Origin: JAHIVB01 sp964574705
Lineage (GTDB): Bacteria > Bacillota_I > Bacilli_A > Izemoplasmatales > Hujiaoplasmataceae
Assembly (NCBI GenBank): GCA_964574705.1
Contig: CAZNOO010000001.1
Location: forward strand, 62,001 to 126,000
DNA: 64,000 nt
Direction of reading: 5' to 3'
Under the pieces are notes generated by a model. It did no database searches, was not told where the DNA came from, and saw nothing but the letters and a program-made list of their open reading frames with translations. Both the position numbers and the translations under genes were made by a program. This document shows, one piece after another, positions 56,751 through 64,000 of the stretch; positions within the stretch are counted from its first letter, which is position 1; each line of letters starts with the position of its first letter.

Positions 56751-56774
56751 AGGTTTTGAAATTGGAAGCAGGTT

Positions 56775-56945
56775 ATGAGAAAAATGAAAGATTCTTTATT
56801 CAACAAGCCAAAGAAGTCGCGCAAATCTATTGGATTTGTGTTTTTTTCGTTTTGGCAAAATGATCCAGTTGGCTTAAAGAATCATATTTTATCTCGTAAA
56901 TTCTTGTTAATCTTTGTACCCTTGGGAAGAGGTGTCATTGTATGA
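56775..56945 (+). CDS. Small basic protein (56 aa) translationally coupled to cvfB
   Basis: This ORF of 56 codons is rich in Lys and Arg in its first third (PKKSRKS) with two hydrophobic stretches (GFVFFSFW and FLLIFVPLG). It begins 25 bases after the -10 with GCAGGT upstream and its stop overlaps the cvfB start as ATGA. The position and coupling argue that it is translated. It may be a leader peptide or a small membrane-associated protein. I know no family for it. Confidence 0.55.
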   Translation: MRKMKDSLFNKPKKSRKSIGFVFFSFWQNDPVGLKNHILSRKFLLIFVPLGRGVIV

Positions 56946-57790
56946 TTCTAGGCGATTATAATCTGCTTACCGTCGTCAGAGAAAGCGATATTGCGTATAT
57001 CCTAACTGATGGAACAGAAGAGATTTTTCTTCACAAAAAAGAAGCAGAAAAAGCATATGAACCCGGCGAAGTCATTAAAGTCTTCATCTATGTCGACAAT
57101 CTTGGACGGCCCACCGCATCTACAAAGGAACCACTAATTACAATTGAACACCCTGGCTTTTTGAGTGTGGTTTCGGTGAATCCTAAATATGGGGTATTCT
57201 TGCATTACGGACTTGTGAAAGATTTATTACTTTCAAAGGACGACTTACCTTTTGAACTTGACTTGTGGCCACAAATTGGAGATCAATTGTTCGTTTCTAT
57301 CAAAGAACGGAAATCTCATATATTTGCTAAAATCATAGGAAGAAAACAAATCTCACATTTTTTCGAGGAACCAACAAGGCCTTTAGAATCTGGAGATACT
57401 GTTGAAGCTAGAGTATTGTTTTTGTTGGAAGACGGTATCGTGTGTTTTTCGAACCGTGGAGATGAAATATTCGTGCATTTGAACAATATGAGAGTTGCTT
57501 ACCGATTGGGGCAATTTGTTCAACCAAGAATCATCAAGCAAAATCCGAATATGGAATATACTGGAAGCTTAATCGAACAAAAAGAAAAAATGATTAGCCG
57601 TGACGGTGAAATTATTTTGGAATACATTAACAGTCATCACGGTGAAATGCGTTTCACAGACAAATCCAGTCCAGAAGATATCATGTCAGCCTTTCAGATG
57701 AGCAAATCAGCTTATAAAAGGGCTTTGGGCGGTTTGTTTAAAGCAGGTAAAGTAGATCTTTTACCTGATAAAACAATTCTAAAAAAATAA
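56942..57790 (+). CDS. cvfB: CvfB/YitL-like S1 RNA-binding protein
   Basis: The 282-residue protein has three S1-type OB domains (about 1-65, 66-135, 145-215) and a C-terminal winged helix (GEMRFTDKSSPEDIMSAFQMSKSAYKRALGGL) ending FKAGKVDLLPD, the architecture of CvfB. The family binds RNA and affects virulence gene expression in Staphylococcus; its role here is unknown. It follows a 56-codon ORF with ATGA overlap (GAAGAGGTG is the ribosome site) and precedes yebC by 20 bases. Confidence 0.9.
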   Translation: MILGDYNLLTVVRESDIAYILTDGTEEIFLHKKEAEKAYEPGEVIKVFIYVDNLGRPTASTKEPLITIEHPGFLSVVSVNPKYGVFLHYGLVKDLLLSKDDLPFELDLWPQIGDQLFVSIKERKSHIFAKIIGRKQISHFFEEPTRPLESGDTVEARVLFLLEDGIVCFSNRGDEIFVHLNNMRVAYRLGQFVQPRIIKQNPNMEYTGSLIEQKEKMISRDGEIILEYINSHHGEMRFTDKSSPEDIMSAFQMSKSAYKRALGGLFKAGKVDLLPDKTILKK

Positions 57791-57810
57791 TCATAAGTGA
57801 GGTAATAAAT

Positions 57811-58542
57811 ATGGGAAGAGCCCATGAAGTAAGAGCAGCATCAATGGCAAAAACAAGTGCAATGAAGAGTAAATTATATGCTAAATTCGGGAAAGAAATC
57901 TACATGGCTGCCAAAAATGGTGAGTCCGATCCAGATAACAATTTAGCTTTAAAACGCGTCATCATAAGAGCAAAGCAAAACCAAGTTCCAGCAGATGTCA
58001 TTAAAAGAAATATAGAAAAGGCAAAAGGTGGAACAGGAGAAGATTATTATCCAATCCGGTATGAAGGATTTGGACCAGGCGGATGTACACTCATCGTTGA
58101 ATGTATGACAGACAATGTCAACAGAACATTCGGAGAAGTTCGTTCTTGTTTTACCAAGACTGGTAGCAAACTAGGCGTTGCTGGCAGTGTCACTTACATG
58201 TATACTTATTGTTCTAAAATCAGCGTTGAAGGTATTACGGAGGACGAAGCTCTCGAGGTATTGATGTCTGCTGAGTGTGAAGTCACTGATTTACAATATG
58301 AAGACGGCGTCGTCATGATTACAGGTGCGCCTCATGAACTAGACCACATGAAAGATGCATTGCTAGAGACGGGAAAAGAGTTGGAATTTCTAGAAGACAT
58401 GGTCACGTACCTTCCTCAAGAGTATATTGAGATTAGCAAAGATGACCAAGCAAAATTACAACGTTTCATCGACATGACGAATGAACTAGATGATGTGCAA
58501 GAAATCTTCCACAATGTATTATTGCCTCAAGAAGAAGAATAA
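57811..58542 (+). CDS. YebC/PmpR-family protein (TACO1-like)
   Basis: The 243-residue protein begins MGRAHEVRAASMAKTSA, close to the GHSKW/KIGR entry of YebC proteins, and has the NVPADVIKRNIEKAKGG-like helix (residues 67-84 here with QVPAD) and three alpha/beta domains of standard length. The family was first described as DNA-binding regulators; more recent work links it to translation of proline-rich stretches. That second role would suit the Pro/Asp repeats in this genome but is inference. GTGAGGT lies before the ATG. Confidence 0.92.
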   Translation: MGRAHEVRAASMAKTSAMKSKLYAKFGKEIYMAAKNGESDPDNNLALKRVIIRAKQNQVPADVIKRNIEKAKGGTGEDYYPIRYEGFGPGGCTLIVECMTDNVNRTFGEVRSCFTKTGSKLGVAGSVTYMYTYCSKISVEGITEDEALEVLMSAECEVTDLQYEDGVVMITGAPHELDHMKDALLETGKELEFLEDMVTYLPQEYIEISKDDQAKLQRFIDMTNELDDVQEIFHNVLLPQEEE

Positions 58543-58545
58543 TCC

Positions 58546-58572
58546 AAAAAGCAACGTTTTCGTTGCTTTTTT
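58546..58572 (+). terminator. Terminator of the cvfB-yebC operon
   Basis: Perfect arms AAAAAGCAACG and CGTTGCTTTTT with a TTTT loop. Confidence 0.92.
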
Positions 58573-58632
58573 ATCATCTAATTTATTCCTTAAAAATCAA
58601 TATTATGGTATAATATTCATAGAGGTGAAAGA

Positions 58633-59205
58633 ATGAACCTACCGAATAAATTAACAATGATTCGAATCATTTTAGTTCCAGTCATGATTATCATCTATTT
58701 ATTAAAAGATTTGATTGGCAATCCGGTTTACCTGATTATGGGAATCATTTTCGTCATTGCTTCCTTTACAGATTACCTGGATGGTAAAATTGCAAGAAAA
58801 AGAAACATTGTGACAACTTTTGGAAAGTTTATCGATCCATTGGCTGATAAACTACTTGTGATGGCCGCGCTGTTAATCCTTGCAGACAATTTCAGATTTG
58901 ATTCAACGATGTGGATGCCTTTTTGGGTTCCAATCATCATCTTAGCTAGAGAATTTATTGTGACATCAATTCGGCTTGTCGCAGTTGGTGGTGGAAAAAT
59001 CATCGCAGCTTCGAACCTTGGTAAATATAAAACCGCCTTGACGATGGCGACAATTACGTACTACTTATTTGTATTACCGAATGTCAGTCATACCATATTT
59101 GATATCCTTGGAATAATATTAGTTGGCTTAAGTGTTATAATGACCTTGATATCGGGGTTTGATTATTTTATGAAGAACAAAAACATCATTTTAGAATCTA
59201 TTTAA
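58633..59205 (+). CDS. pgsA: CDP-diacylglycerol--glycerol-3-phosphate 3-phosphatidyltransferase
   Basis: The 190-residue membrane enzyme makes phosphatidylglycerol phosphate. The CDP-alcohol phosphotransferase motif is complete: DYLDGKIARKRN, then G and FIDPLADK, with the Asp residues near 52, 55, 73 and 77. It has about six hydrophobic segments. The start NLPNKLTMIRIILVP is typical of PgsA. A TATAAT is at 58609-58614. It lies immediately before recA, as in Bacillus, but without cinA between them. Confidence 0.95.
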   Translation: MNLPNKLTMIRIILVPVMIIIYLLKDLIGNPVYLIMGIIFVIASFTDYLDGKIARKRNIVTTFGKFIDPLADKLLVMAALLILADNFRFDSTMWMPFWVPIIILAREFIVTSIRLVAVGGGKIIAASNLGKYKTALTMATITYYLFVLPNVSHTIFDILGIILVGLSVIMTLISGFDYFMKNKNIILESI

Positions 59206-59209
59206 AGAA

Positions 59210-59240
59210 TTCAAACGATAATAACGTATCATTATTTGAA
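59210..59240. promoter_or_regulatory. Long imperfect palindrome in front of recA
   Basis: The 31-base element has arms of 14 bases (11 matching) ending in TTCAAA and TTTGAA, with GATAAT inside the left arm as a possible -10. No T run follows, so it is not a terminator. It is not a standard Bacillus LexA box (CGAAC-N4-GTTCG) but is placed where an SOS operator would be. Confidence 0.5.
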
Positions 59241-59264
59241 GACGTATGTATTTAGGAGGCCACC

Positions 59265-60260
59265 ATGGCAGATGAGAAAAGAAGAAAGAGTCTAGATATT
59301 GCTTTGAAAGAAATCGAAAAAGAATACGGTAAAGGCGCTGTAATGATTTTAGGGGAAACGGAAACCAACTTAAATGTTGAGTCCATTTCAAGTGGTTCAA
59401 TCGCACTTGACGTCGCACTCGGAGTCGGTGGATATCCTCGCGGAAGAATTATCGAAATCTATGGCCCTGAATCTTCAGGAAAGACGACGTTTGCTCTTCA
59501 CGCAATCGCGGAAGTTCAAAAAGGAAATGGTTATGCGGCGTTCATAGATGCAGAACATGCGCTGGACCCTGTATATGCGAAAGCTCTTGGAGTCGATGTT
59601 GATTCTTTGATTTTATCTCAACCTGACACCGGTGAACAAGGCTTGGAAATCGCAGAGGCTCTGATTCGAAGCGGCGCTGTTGATATCGTTGTAATCGACT
59701 CTGTTGCTGCTTTGGTACCAGAAGCTGAGATTCGCGGTGAAATGGGAGACTCCCATGTCGGACTTCAAGCAAGACTTATGTCCCAAGCGATGAGAAAACT
59801 TTCAGGCGTATTATCTAAATCGCACTGTATCGCGATTTTCATCAATCAGATCCGCGAAAAAGTTGGTATCATGTTTGGTAACCCTGAAACGACGCCTGGC
59901 GGTAGAGCACTGAAGTTCTATGCTTCGATACGTTTAGAAATTAGAAGAGGCGAACAAATCAAGGAAGGTACTGACATTGTTGGTAATCAAGCCAAAGTGA
60001 AAGTCGTTAAGAATAAAGTAGCGTCTCCTTTTAAAACTTGCGTGATTGACATTGTGTTCGGTCACGGGATTTCAAGACTTGGTGAAATCGTCGATTTGGC
60101 AGTTGAAAATGAACTGATTAAGAAAAGCGGTTCTTGGTTCTCTTATCAAGATCAGAAGATTGGTCAAGGACGAGAAAATGTTAAAAAATATTTGGAAGAA
60201 AACAAAGAATTAGCAAATTCATTGGAACTTCAATTAAGAGAAAAATTGTTAAAAAAATAG
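59265..60260 (+). CDS. recA: Recombinase RecA
   Basis: The 331-residue strand-exchange protein has Walker A GPESSGKTT (about residues 66-74), Walker B VVIDSVAAL, the AFIDAEHALDP and QARLMSQAMRKL segments, and the DNA loop NQIREKVGIMFGNPETTPGG. The acidic C-terminal tail of E. coli RecA is short here, as in Mollicutes and Bacilli. AGGAGG precedes the ATG. The addAB enzyme encoded upstream would load it onto ends. Confidence 0.98.
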   Translation: MADEKRRKSLDIALKEIEKEYGKGAVMILGETETNLNVESISSGSIALDVALGVGGYPRGRIIEIYGPESSGKTTFALHAIAEVQKGNGYAAFIDAEHALDPVYAKALGVDVDSLILSQPDTGEQGLEIAEALIRSGAVDIVVIDSVAALVPEAEIRGEMGDSHVGLQARLMSQAMRKLSGVLSKSHCIAIFINQIREKVGIMFGNPETTPGGRALKFYASIRLEIRRGEQIKEGTDIVGNQAKVKVVKNKVASPFKTCVIDIVFGHGISRLGEIVDLAVENELIKKSGSWFSYQDQKIGQGRENVKKYLEENKELANSLELQLREKLLKK

Positions 60261-60261
60261 A

Positions 60262-60290
60262 AAGACTCATTATGAGTTTTTCTTTTTTTT
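60262..60290 (+). terminator. Terminator of recA
   Basis: Short arms ACTCAT and ATGAGT with a one-base loop plus flanking A and T runs; the long T tract makes it plausible despite the short stem. Confidence 0.65.
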
Positions 60291-60351
60291 TGATAAAACC
60301 GCTATAAACCTTACGGGCTGGCGTCCGTTCAGAAATCTCAAGAAATTCTCT

Positions 60352-60430
60352 TTGACTCTAAAGTCATTTTAATGTATAATAGATATCGTATTTTAGGATG
60401 TATATTTTTAGTATCGCAAGCATGCGATAC
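60352..60430 (+). promoter_or_regulatory. Promoter and leader hairpin of rny
   Basis: TTGACT (60352-60357) and TATAAT (60375-60380) are 17 bases apart. The leader of about 85 bases contains a perfect 8-base hairpin, GTATCGCA (60411-60418), AGCA loop, TGCGATAC (60423-60430), without T run. It ends 25 bases before GGAGGT. The rest of the 210-base gap after recA shows nothing else I can support. Confidence 0.75.
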
Positions 60431-60470
60431 ACTGATATAAAACAACTAAATCAAAACGGAGGTAATAATT

Positions 60471-62033
60471 ATGCAACCACTCGAAATTATTATTTTCATT
60501 TTGTTAGCCTTAGTTGTCGGTGGATTAATTGGGTTTATCCTCCGTGTTATTGTAGTTGAAAAAGGATTTCAAACTGCACGGAATAAATCTCAAAACATTA
60601 TTGACGAAGCAAACTCACAAGCGGAAAAAATTAAAAAAGAGAAACTGTTAGAAGCAAGACAAGAAATTTATAATCTAAATTTAGAAAACGATAAAATAAT
60701 TAAAGAGAAAAAATCGATTGTGTTAGAATTGGAAAAAAAACTAACACAACGCGAGGAGTTAATTGAACGCCGTTCAGTTAACTTAGACAAACGTGAACTA
60801 AATATAGATCGTAAAGAAGAAGTTTTGGATCAAAAGAAAAACGCTATTGAGGAAAAGGCCAGCAAACTGGAAAGCATTATTCAAGAACAGAACACTAAAT
60901 TATTAGAAATTGCCAATTTTACAGAAGAACAAGCAAAACAAGTCATCATGGTTAGAGTCGAAGAAGAAATGGCTGTTGAAATTGACAGATACATTCGCGA
61001 CCGTGAAGATACCGCGAAACAAGACGCAAGCAAAATTGCAAAAGAAATCATTTCGCTTGCCATTCAGAAATACGCTCAAGACGTAACTGCAGAGACAACC
61101 GTAAGTGTTGTTAACCTGCCAAACGATGAAATGAAGGGTCGAATCATTGGTAGAGAAGGTCGTAATATCCGCACCATCGAAGCTTTGACTGGTGTAGACT
61201 TGATTATCGACGATACTCCTGAAGCGGTCGTATTGTCCGGATTTGATCCGGTTCGTAGAGAAATCGCGAAAAGAACCATAGAAACATTAATTACGGATGG
61301 CCGAATCCATCCGGCTAGAATTGAAGAAATCGTTGAAAAGACCAGAGTTGAAGTCGACCAATTCATTCGTGACATGGGAGACAAAGCCATTTTCGAAACT
61401 GGTGTAGGCAAAATGCACCCAGACTTAGTTAAATTGCTCGGAAGAATGCATTTTAGAACCTCATATGGTCAAAATGCTTTACGTCACTCGATTGAAACTG
61501 CTTTTCTGAGTGGAAAGTTAGCAGTTGAACTCGGAGAGAATGAAGTGATTGCCAAACGCGCAGGACTTCTTCATGATATCGGTAAAGCAGTCGACCATGA
61601 AATGGAAGGCTCACATATCGACATCGGAATTCAACTCGCAAATAAGTATCATGAACACGAAGCTGTAATTGACGCTATCAGTTCTCACCACGGTGATGTT
61701 GAAGCGAAAACAGTGATCGGAGTCTTGGTAGCTGCAGCTGATGCGTTGTCAGCAGCAAGACCTGGAGCAAGAAGCGAATCCTTAGAAAATTACATCAAAC
61801 GTTTGACCCAACTTGAAGAAATCTCAACATCCGTCGCAGGCGTGGAACAAGCATTTGCGATTCAAGCTGGACGTGAAGTTAGAGTTATTGTCAGGCCAAA
61901 TGAAATTGATGATCAGAAAACGCATCTTGTCGCTAGAGAAATCAAGCAATTAATAGAAGAGAAATTAAGTTATCCTGGTACAATTAAAGTCACGGTTATC
62001 CGTGAGACTCGTGCTCAGGACATTGCAAAATAA
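60471..62033 (+). CDS. rny: Ribonuclease Y
   Basis: The 520-residue membrane-tethered endoribonuclease starts mRNA decay in Firmicutes. It has an N-terminal transmembrane helix (about residues 5-27), a long coiled coil (about 35-185), a KH domain with GRIIGREGRNIRTIE (about 223-237) and an HD domain with LLHDIGKAVDHE near residue 365. All parts are at their usual positions and the length is standard. It is translated from its own promoter and leads to ymdB after 46 bases with a weak hairpin between. Confidence 0.97.
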   Translation: MQPLEIIIFILLALVVGGLIGFILRVIVVEKGFQTARNKSQNIIDEANSQAEKIKKEKLLEARQEIYNLNLENDKIIKEKKSIVLELEKKLTQREELIERRSVNLDKRELNIDRKEEVLDQKKNAIEEKASKLESIIQEQNTKLLEIANFTEEQAKQVIMVRVEEEMAVEIDRYIRDREDTAKQDASKIAKEIISLAIQKYAQDVTAETTVSVVNLPNDEMKGRIIGREGRNIRTIEALTGVDLIIDDTPEAVVLSGFDPVRREIAKRTIETLITDGRIHPARIEEIVEKTRVEVDQFIRDMGDKAIFETGVGKMHPDLVKLLGRMHFRTSYGQNALRHSIETAFLSGKLAVELGENEVIAKRAGLLHDIGKAVDHEMEGSHIDIGIQLANKYHEHEAVIDAISSHHGDVEAKTVIGVLVAAADALSAARPGARSESLENYIKRLTQLEEISTSVAGVEQAFAIQAGREVRVIVRPNEIDDQKTHLVAREIKQLIEEKLSYPGTIKVTVIRETRAQDIAK

Positions 62034-62039
62034 ATACTT

Positions 62040-62067
62040 AGCCTTCCATTTTGGGAGGCTATGATTT
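62040..62067 (+). terminator. Weak hairpin between rny and ymdB
   Basis: Arms AGCCTTCC and GGGAGGCT (one G-T pair) with a 5-base loop, followed by ATGATTTTTA. Partial termination or processing is likely because ymdB has no other promoter in view. Confidence 0.5.
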
Positions 62068-62079
62068 TTAGGAGATCCT

Positions 62080-62838
62080 ATGAGAGTACTTTTTATCGGA
62101 GATGTATATATGGACAAAGGGAGAGAAGCCTTTGACAAGTACTATCTTCAAGTCAAACAACAATATAAACCGAATCTAGTCATCGTGAACGGTGAAAATA
62201 TTGCGAAAGGCAATGGTCTCACTGAATCCATCTACAAAGATTTGATGACAAAGGGTGTACACGCGATTACGCTTGGAAACCATGCGTTTTCAAAAAAAGA
62301 CTCTGTCGCTGTACTAAGTTATCCTAATGTATGCAGACCCGCCAATTATGGTGAAGGAACAATTGGAAACGATTATGTTAGTCTCAATTATAATGGGAAA
62401 ATCGTAACCATTGTCAATTTACTTGGAAGGGTCTTCATGAGAGACCAAATCGACAGTCCTTTCAAAAGAATGGATGAACTCTTACAAGCTGTAAAAAGCG
62501 ACTATTTTATCGTGGATTTTCACGCAGAAGCAACAAGCGAAAAATACGCTCTTGCGAACTACTTGGATGGTAGGGTATCTGCACTGGTTGGAACCCATAC
62601 CCACGTCCCAACGGCCGATAATGTCGTATTCCCAAAAGGAATGCTATATATCAGCGATGTTGGGATGACTGGCGTGAAGTATGGAATTATCGGCGGAGAG
62701 ATTAAACAAGGAATCAGGAAGTTTTTAACCGGCGTTCCCGAAAGAGTCAACCCAGAAAATGATGGACCTCTTCAGTTCAATGCAGTTTTGTTGGATTTGT
62801 ATCAAAATAAGATTGAACGAATTAATATTTTTGAATAA
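62080..62838 (+). CDS. ymdB: YmdB-like metallophosphoesterase
   Basis: The 252-residue protein is of the TIGR00282 family. Dimetal ligands are visible in FIGDVYMDKG (Asp near residue 6), NGENIAKGNG (Asn/Glu near 39), LGNHAF (Asn-His near 67) and the later DFHAEATSEK and GTHTHVPTAD. In Bacillus YmdB hydrolyses 2',3'-cyclic nucleotides and interacts genetically with RNase Y, its gene neighbour here too. Length is slightly under the usual 260. AGGAGAT precedes the ATG. Confidence 0.94.
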   Translation: MRVLFIGDVYMDKGREAFDKYYLQVKQQYKPNLVIVNGENIAKGNGLTESIYKDLMTKGVHAITLGNHAFSKKDSVAVLSYPNVCRPANYGEGTIGNDYVSLNYNGKIVTIVNLLGRVFMRDQIDSPFKRMDELLQAVKSDYFIVDFHAEATSEKYALANYLDGRVSALVGTHTHVPTADNVVFPKGMLYISDVGMTGVKYGIIGGEIKQGIRKFLTGVPERVNPENDGPLQFNAVLLDLYQNKIERINIFE

Positions 62839-62841
62839 GTA

Positions 62842-62875
62842 AAAAGTGTTTATGGGCCTCCATAAACGCTTTTTT
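62842..62875 (+). terminator. Terminator after ymdB
   Basis: Arms AAAAGTGTTTATGG and CCATAAACGCTTTT (one G-T pair) with a 4-base loop and T run. Confidence 0.92.
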
Positions 62876-62931
62876 AACGAATGATTTGAAAAAAAACTCT
62901 AAATCTACTATACTAAAGCAAGGTGATTCTT

Positions 62932-64000
62932 ATGGAAGATAAATTATTCAACAAACCAATCTTGAAAGACGCTAGAAAACGATCCAAAACAGAAACGACC
63001 GTTTTGGAGTATTCGCCAACGGCATTTGATTCGCTTTTGGGAGATGGAAAACGATATTGTATCCAGACACATGGTTGTCAGGCAAATGTCGCTGACAGTG
63101 AGAAAATCAAGGGTTTACTTGAGAGTCAAGGGTTTAAAGAAACTTTCGTTGAAGAAGAAGCTGATTTGATTATCATCAATACTTGTGCTATTCGCGAAAA
63201 TGCTGAAAAAAAAGTCTTTGGCGAACTTGGAAGATATAAATCGATGAAACTGAAGAACCCTGATTTGATTGTCGCAGTCGGTGGTTGCATGCCTCAAGAA
63301 GAAGTGATTGTAGAGAGACTTTTAAAGACTTATAAACAAGTAGACATTATTTTTGGAACGCATAACTTACATAAATTATTAGAATATTTGAATGTTGTTA
63401 TGAAAGAGAAAAGGCGAGTTGTAGAGGTAATGTCCGTTGAAGGAGATATAGTAGAAGATGTTCCTTCCGCAAGAGACAGTAGGTTCAAGGCATGGGTAAA
63501 TATTATGTTCGGATGCGATGAGTTCTGTACCTATTGCATCGTTCCCTATACAAGAGGGAAAGAACGTTCTAGACTTCCTGAACATATCATTGCTGAAGTT
63601 AAATCTTTAATTGAACTAGGGTACAAAGAAGTCACTTTACTCGGTCAAAACGTGAATTCGTATGGTCTTGACTTCGAGTCAAGAGAATATCGTTTTTCCG
63701 ATTTGCTTCAAGATTTGTCTCAATTGGATATTCCAAGAATCCGTTTCACAACCTCACACCCAAAGGATTTCTCTTCTGAAATTATTGATTCATTGAGTAA
63801 AGGCCATAATCTAATGCCATATATTCATTTACCAGTTCAATCCGGATCAAATAAGATTTTGAAGGCGATGAACCGAAAATATACAAAAGAATCCTACTTG
63901 AAAACAGTTCAAGAAATCAAAAATAAAATACCAGGTGTTTCCCTTACGACTGACATCATCGTCGGTTTTCCTGGCGAAACTGAAGAAGACTTTCTAGAAA
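62932..64000 (+). CDS. miaB: tRNA-2-methylthio-N6-isopentenyladenosine synthase MiaB, N-terminal part
   Basis: The gene runs off the right edge; 356 residues are visible. MiaB methylthiolates i6A37 in tRNA with two [4Fe-4S] clusters. The UPF0004 domain cysteines are in THGCQANVAD, INTCAIREN and GGCMPQEE; the radical-SAM motif is FGCDEFCTYCIVPY near residue 199. GQNVNSYG and HLPVQSGSNKIL are also typical of MiaB rather than MtaB or RimO. AAGGTGATT precedes the ATG at 62932, with the N-terminal extension (about 40 residues) seen in Firmicutes MiaB. Confidence 0.95.
   Translation, partial: MEDKLFNKPILKDARKRSKTETTVLEYSPTAFDSLLGDGKRYCIQTHGCQANVADSEKIKGLLESQGFKETFVEEEADLIIINTCAIRENAEKKVFGELGRYKSMKLKNPDLIVAVGGCMPQEEVIVERLLKTYKQVDIIFGTHNLHKLLEYLNVVMKEKRRVVEVMSVEGDIVEDVPSARDSRFKAWVNIMFGCDEFCTYCIVPYTRGKERSRLPEHIIAEVKSLIELGYKEVTLLGQNVNSYGLDFESREYRFSDLLQDLSQLDIPRIRFTTSHPKDFSSEIIDSLSKGHNLMPYIHLPVQSGSNKILKAMNRKYTKESYLKTVQEIKNKIPGVSLTTDIIVGFPGETEEDFLE

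Noticed and set aside
56641..56774. Possible small RNA or tRNA in the gap before the 56-codon ORF
   Set aside because: No cloverleaf or stable hairpin can be drawn; only the promoter at 56722-56750 is supportable.
1..64000. Possible Mycoplasma genetic code (TGA = Trp)
   Set aside because: Several genes end cleanly at TGA (for example at 20197, 21549, 30803) with proper downstream starts or terminators, and conserved Trp positions are TGG.

Overview
The window is a gene-dense chromosomal segment of a low-GC, anaerobic, fermentative member of the Bacillota/Mycoplasmatota branch. I think an Acholeplasma- or Izemoplasma-like organism is most likely. Four observations support this. (1) The pgsA-recA-rny-ymdB-miaB order is a compressed version of the Bacillus order, without the cinA and spoVS genes I know from Bacillus. 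(2) There are no peptidoglycan genes, and two surface proteins end in a transmembrane helix plus basic tail instead of a sortase LPXTG signal. (3) TGA is used as a stop and Trp is TGG, so the Mycoplasma code change is absent. (4) There are ferredoxin-dependent oxidoreductases, rubredoxin, ferritin and a membrane pyrophosphatase, but no respiratory genes. The taxonomic placement is inference.

Layout. 1-3155: end of a proline-catabolism-like operon (DadA-type flavoenzyme, P5C dehydrogenase, Cys-rich V4R-like protein). 3348-9616: a nine-gene branched-chain amino acid fermentation operon (leucine dehydrogenase, an unassigned P-loop ATPase, four-subunit 2-oxoisovalerate:ferredoxin oxidoreductase, phosphotransbutyrylase, butyrate kinase) that should give branched acids, ATP and reduced ferredoxin. 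10463-20778: a surface module. A membrane-anchored glycerophosphodiesterase and a 1615-aa lipoprotein of alternating Ig-like and carbohydrate-binding modules lie behind a promoter with LacI-type operators, followed by a LacI regulator, a HAD hydrolase and pyroglutamyl peptidase. 20932-30803: housekeeping and accessory genes (deoxynucleoside kinase, SDR, ALDH, H+-pyrophosphatase, rubredoxin, RidA, MscL, aldo/keto reductase, FG-GAP propeller protein, CAT-like acetyltransferase). 30882-33613: copper operon copA-copZ-csoR. 33670-34761: cobalamin riboswitch, DUF4430 lipoprotein and ECF S-component, a probable vitamin B12 importer. 34867-41964: diguanylate cyclase, ferritin, peroxiredoxin, and a redox operon (dihydrolipoyl dehydrogenase, cysteine desulfurase, thioredoxin-like protein, CcdA/DsbD-like protein). 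42055-43876: cysteine synthesis. 44042: HrcA/CIRCE-type Hsp20. 44589-55137: addB-addA, GH20 hexosaminidase, two Sel1-repeat proteins, queH. 55277-58542: serine hydrolase, small ORFs, cvfB, yebC. 58633-64000: pgsA, recA, rny, ymdB, miaB.

The least described parts are the operator-controlled GDPD/CBM-array surface operon with its 1.49-kb internal duplication, the riboswitch-DUF4430-ECF unit, the flavoprotein-to-CcdA redox operon, and the ATPase inside the VOR operon. I found no mobile elements, CRISPR arrays, tRNA or rRNA genes.
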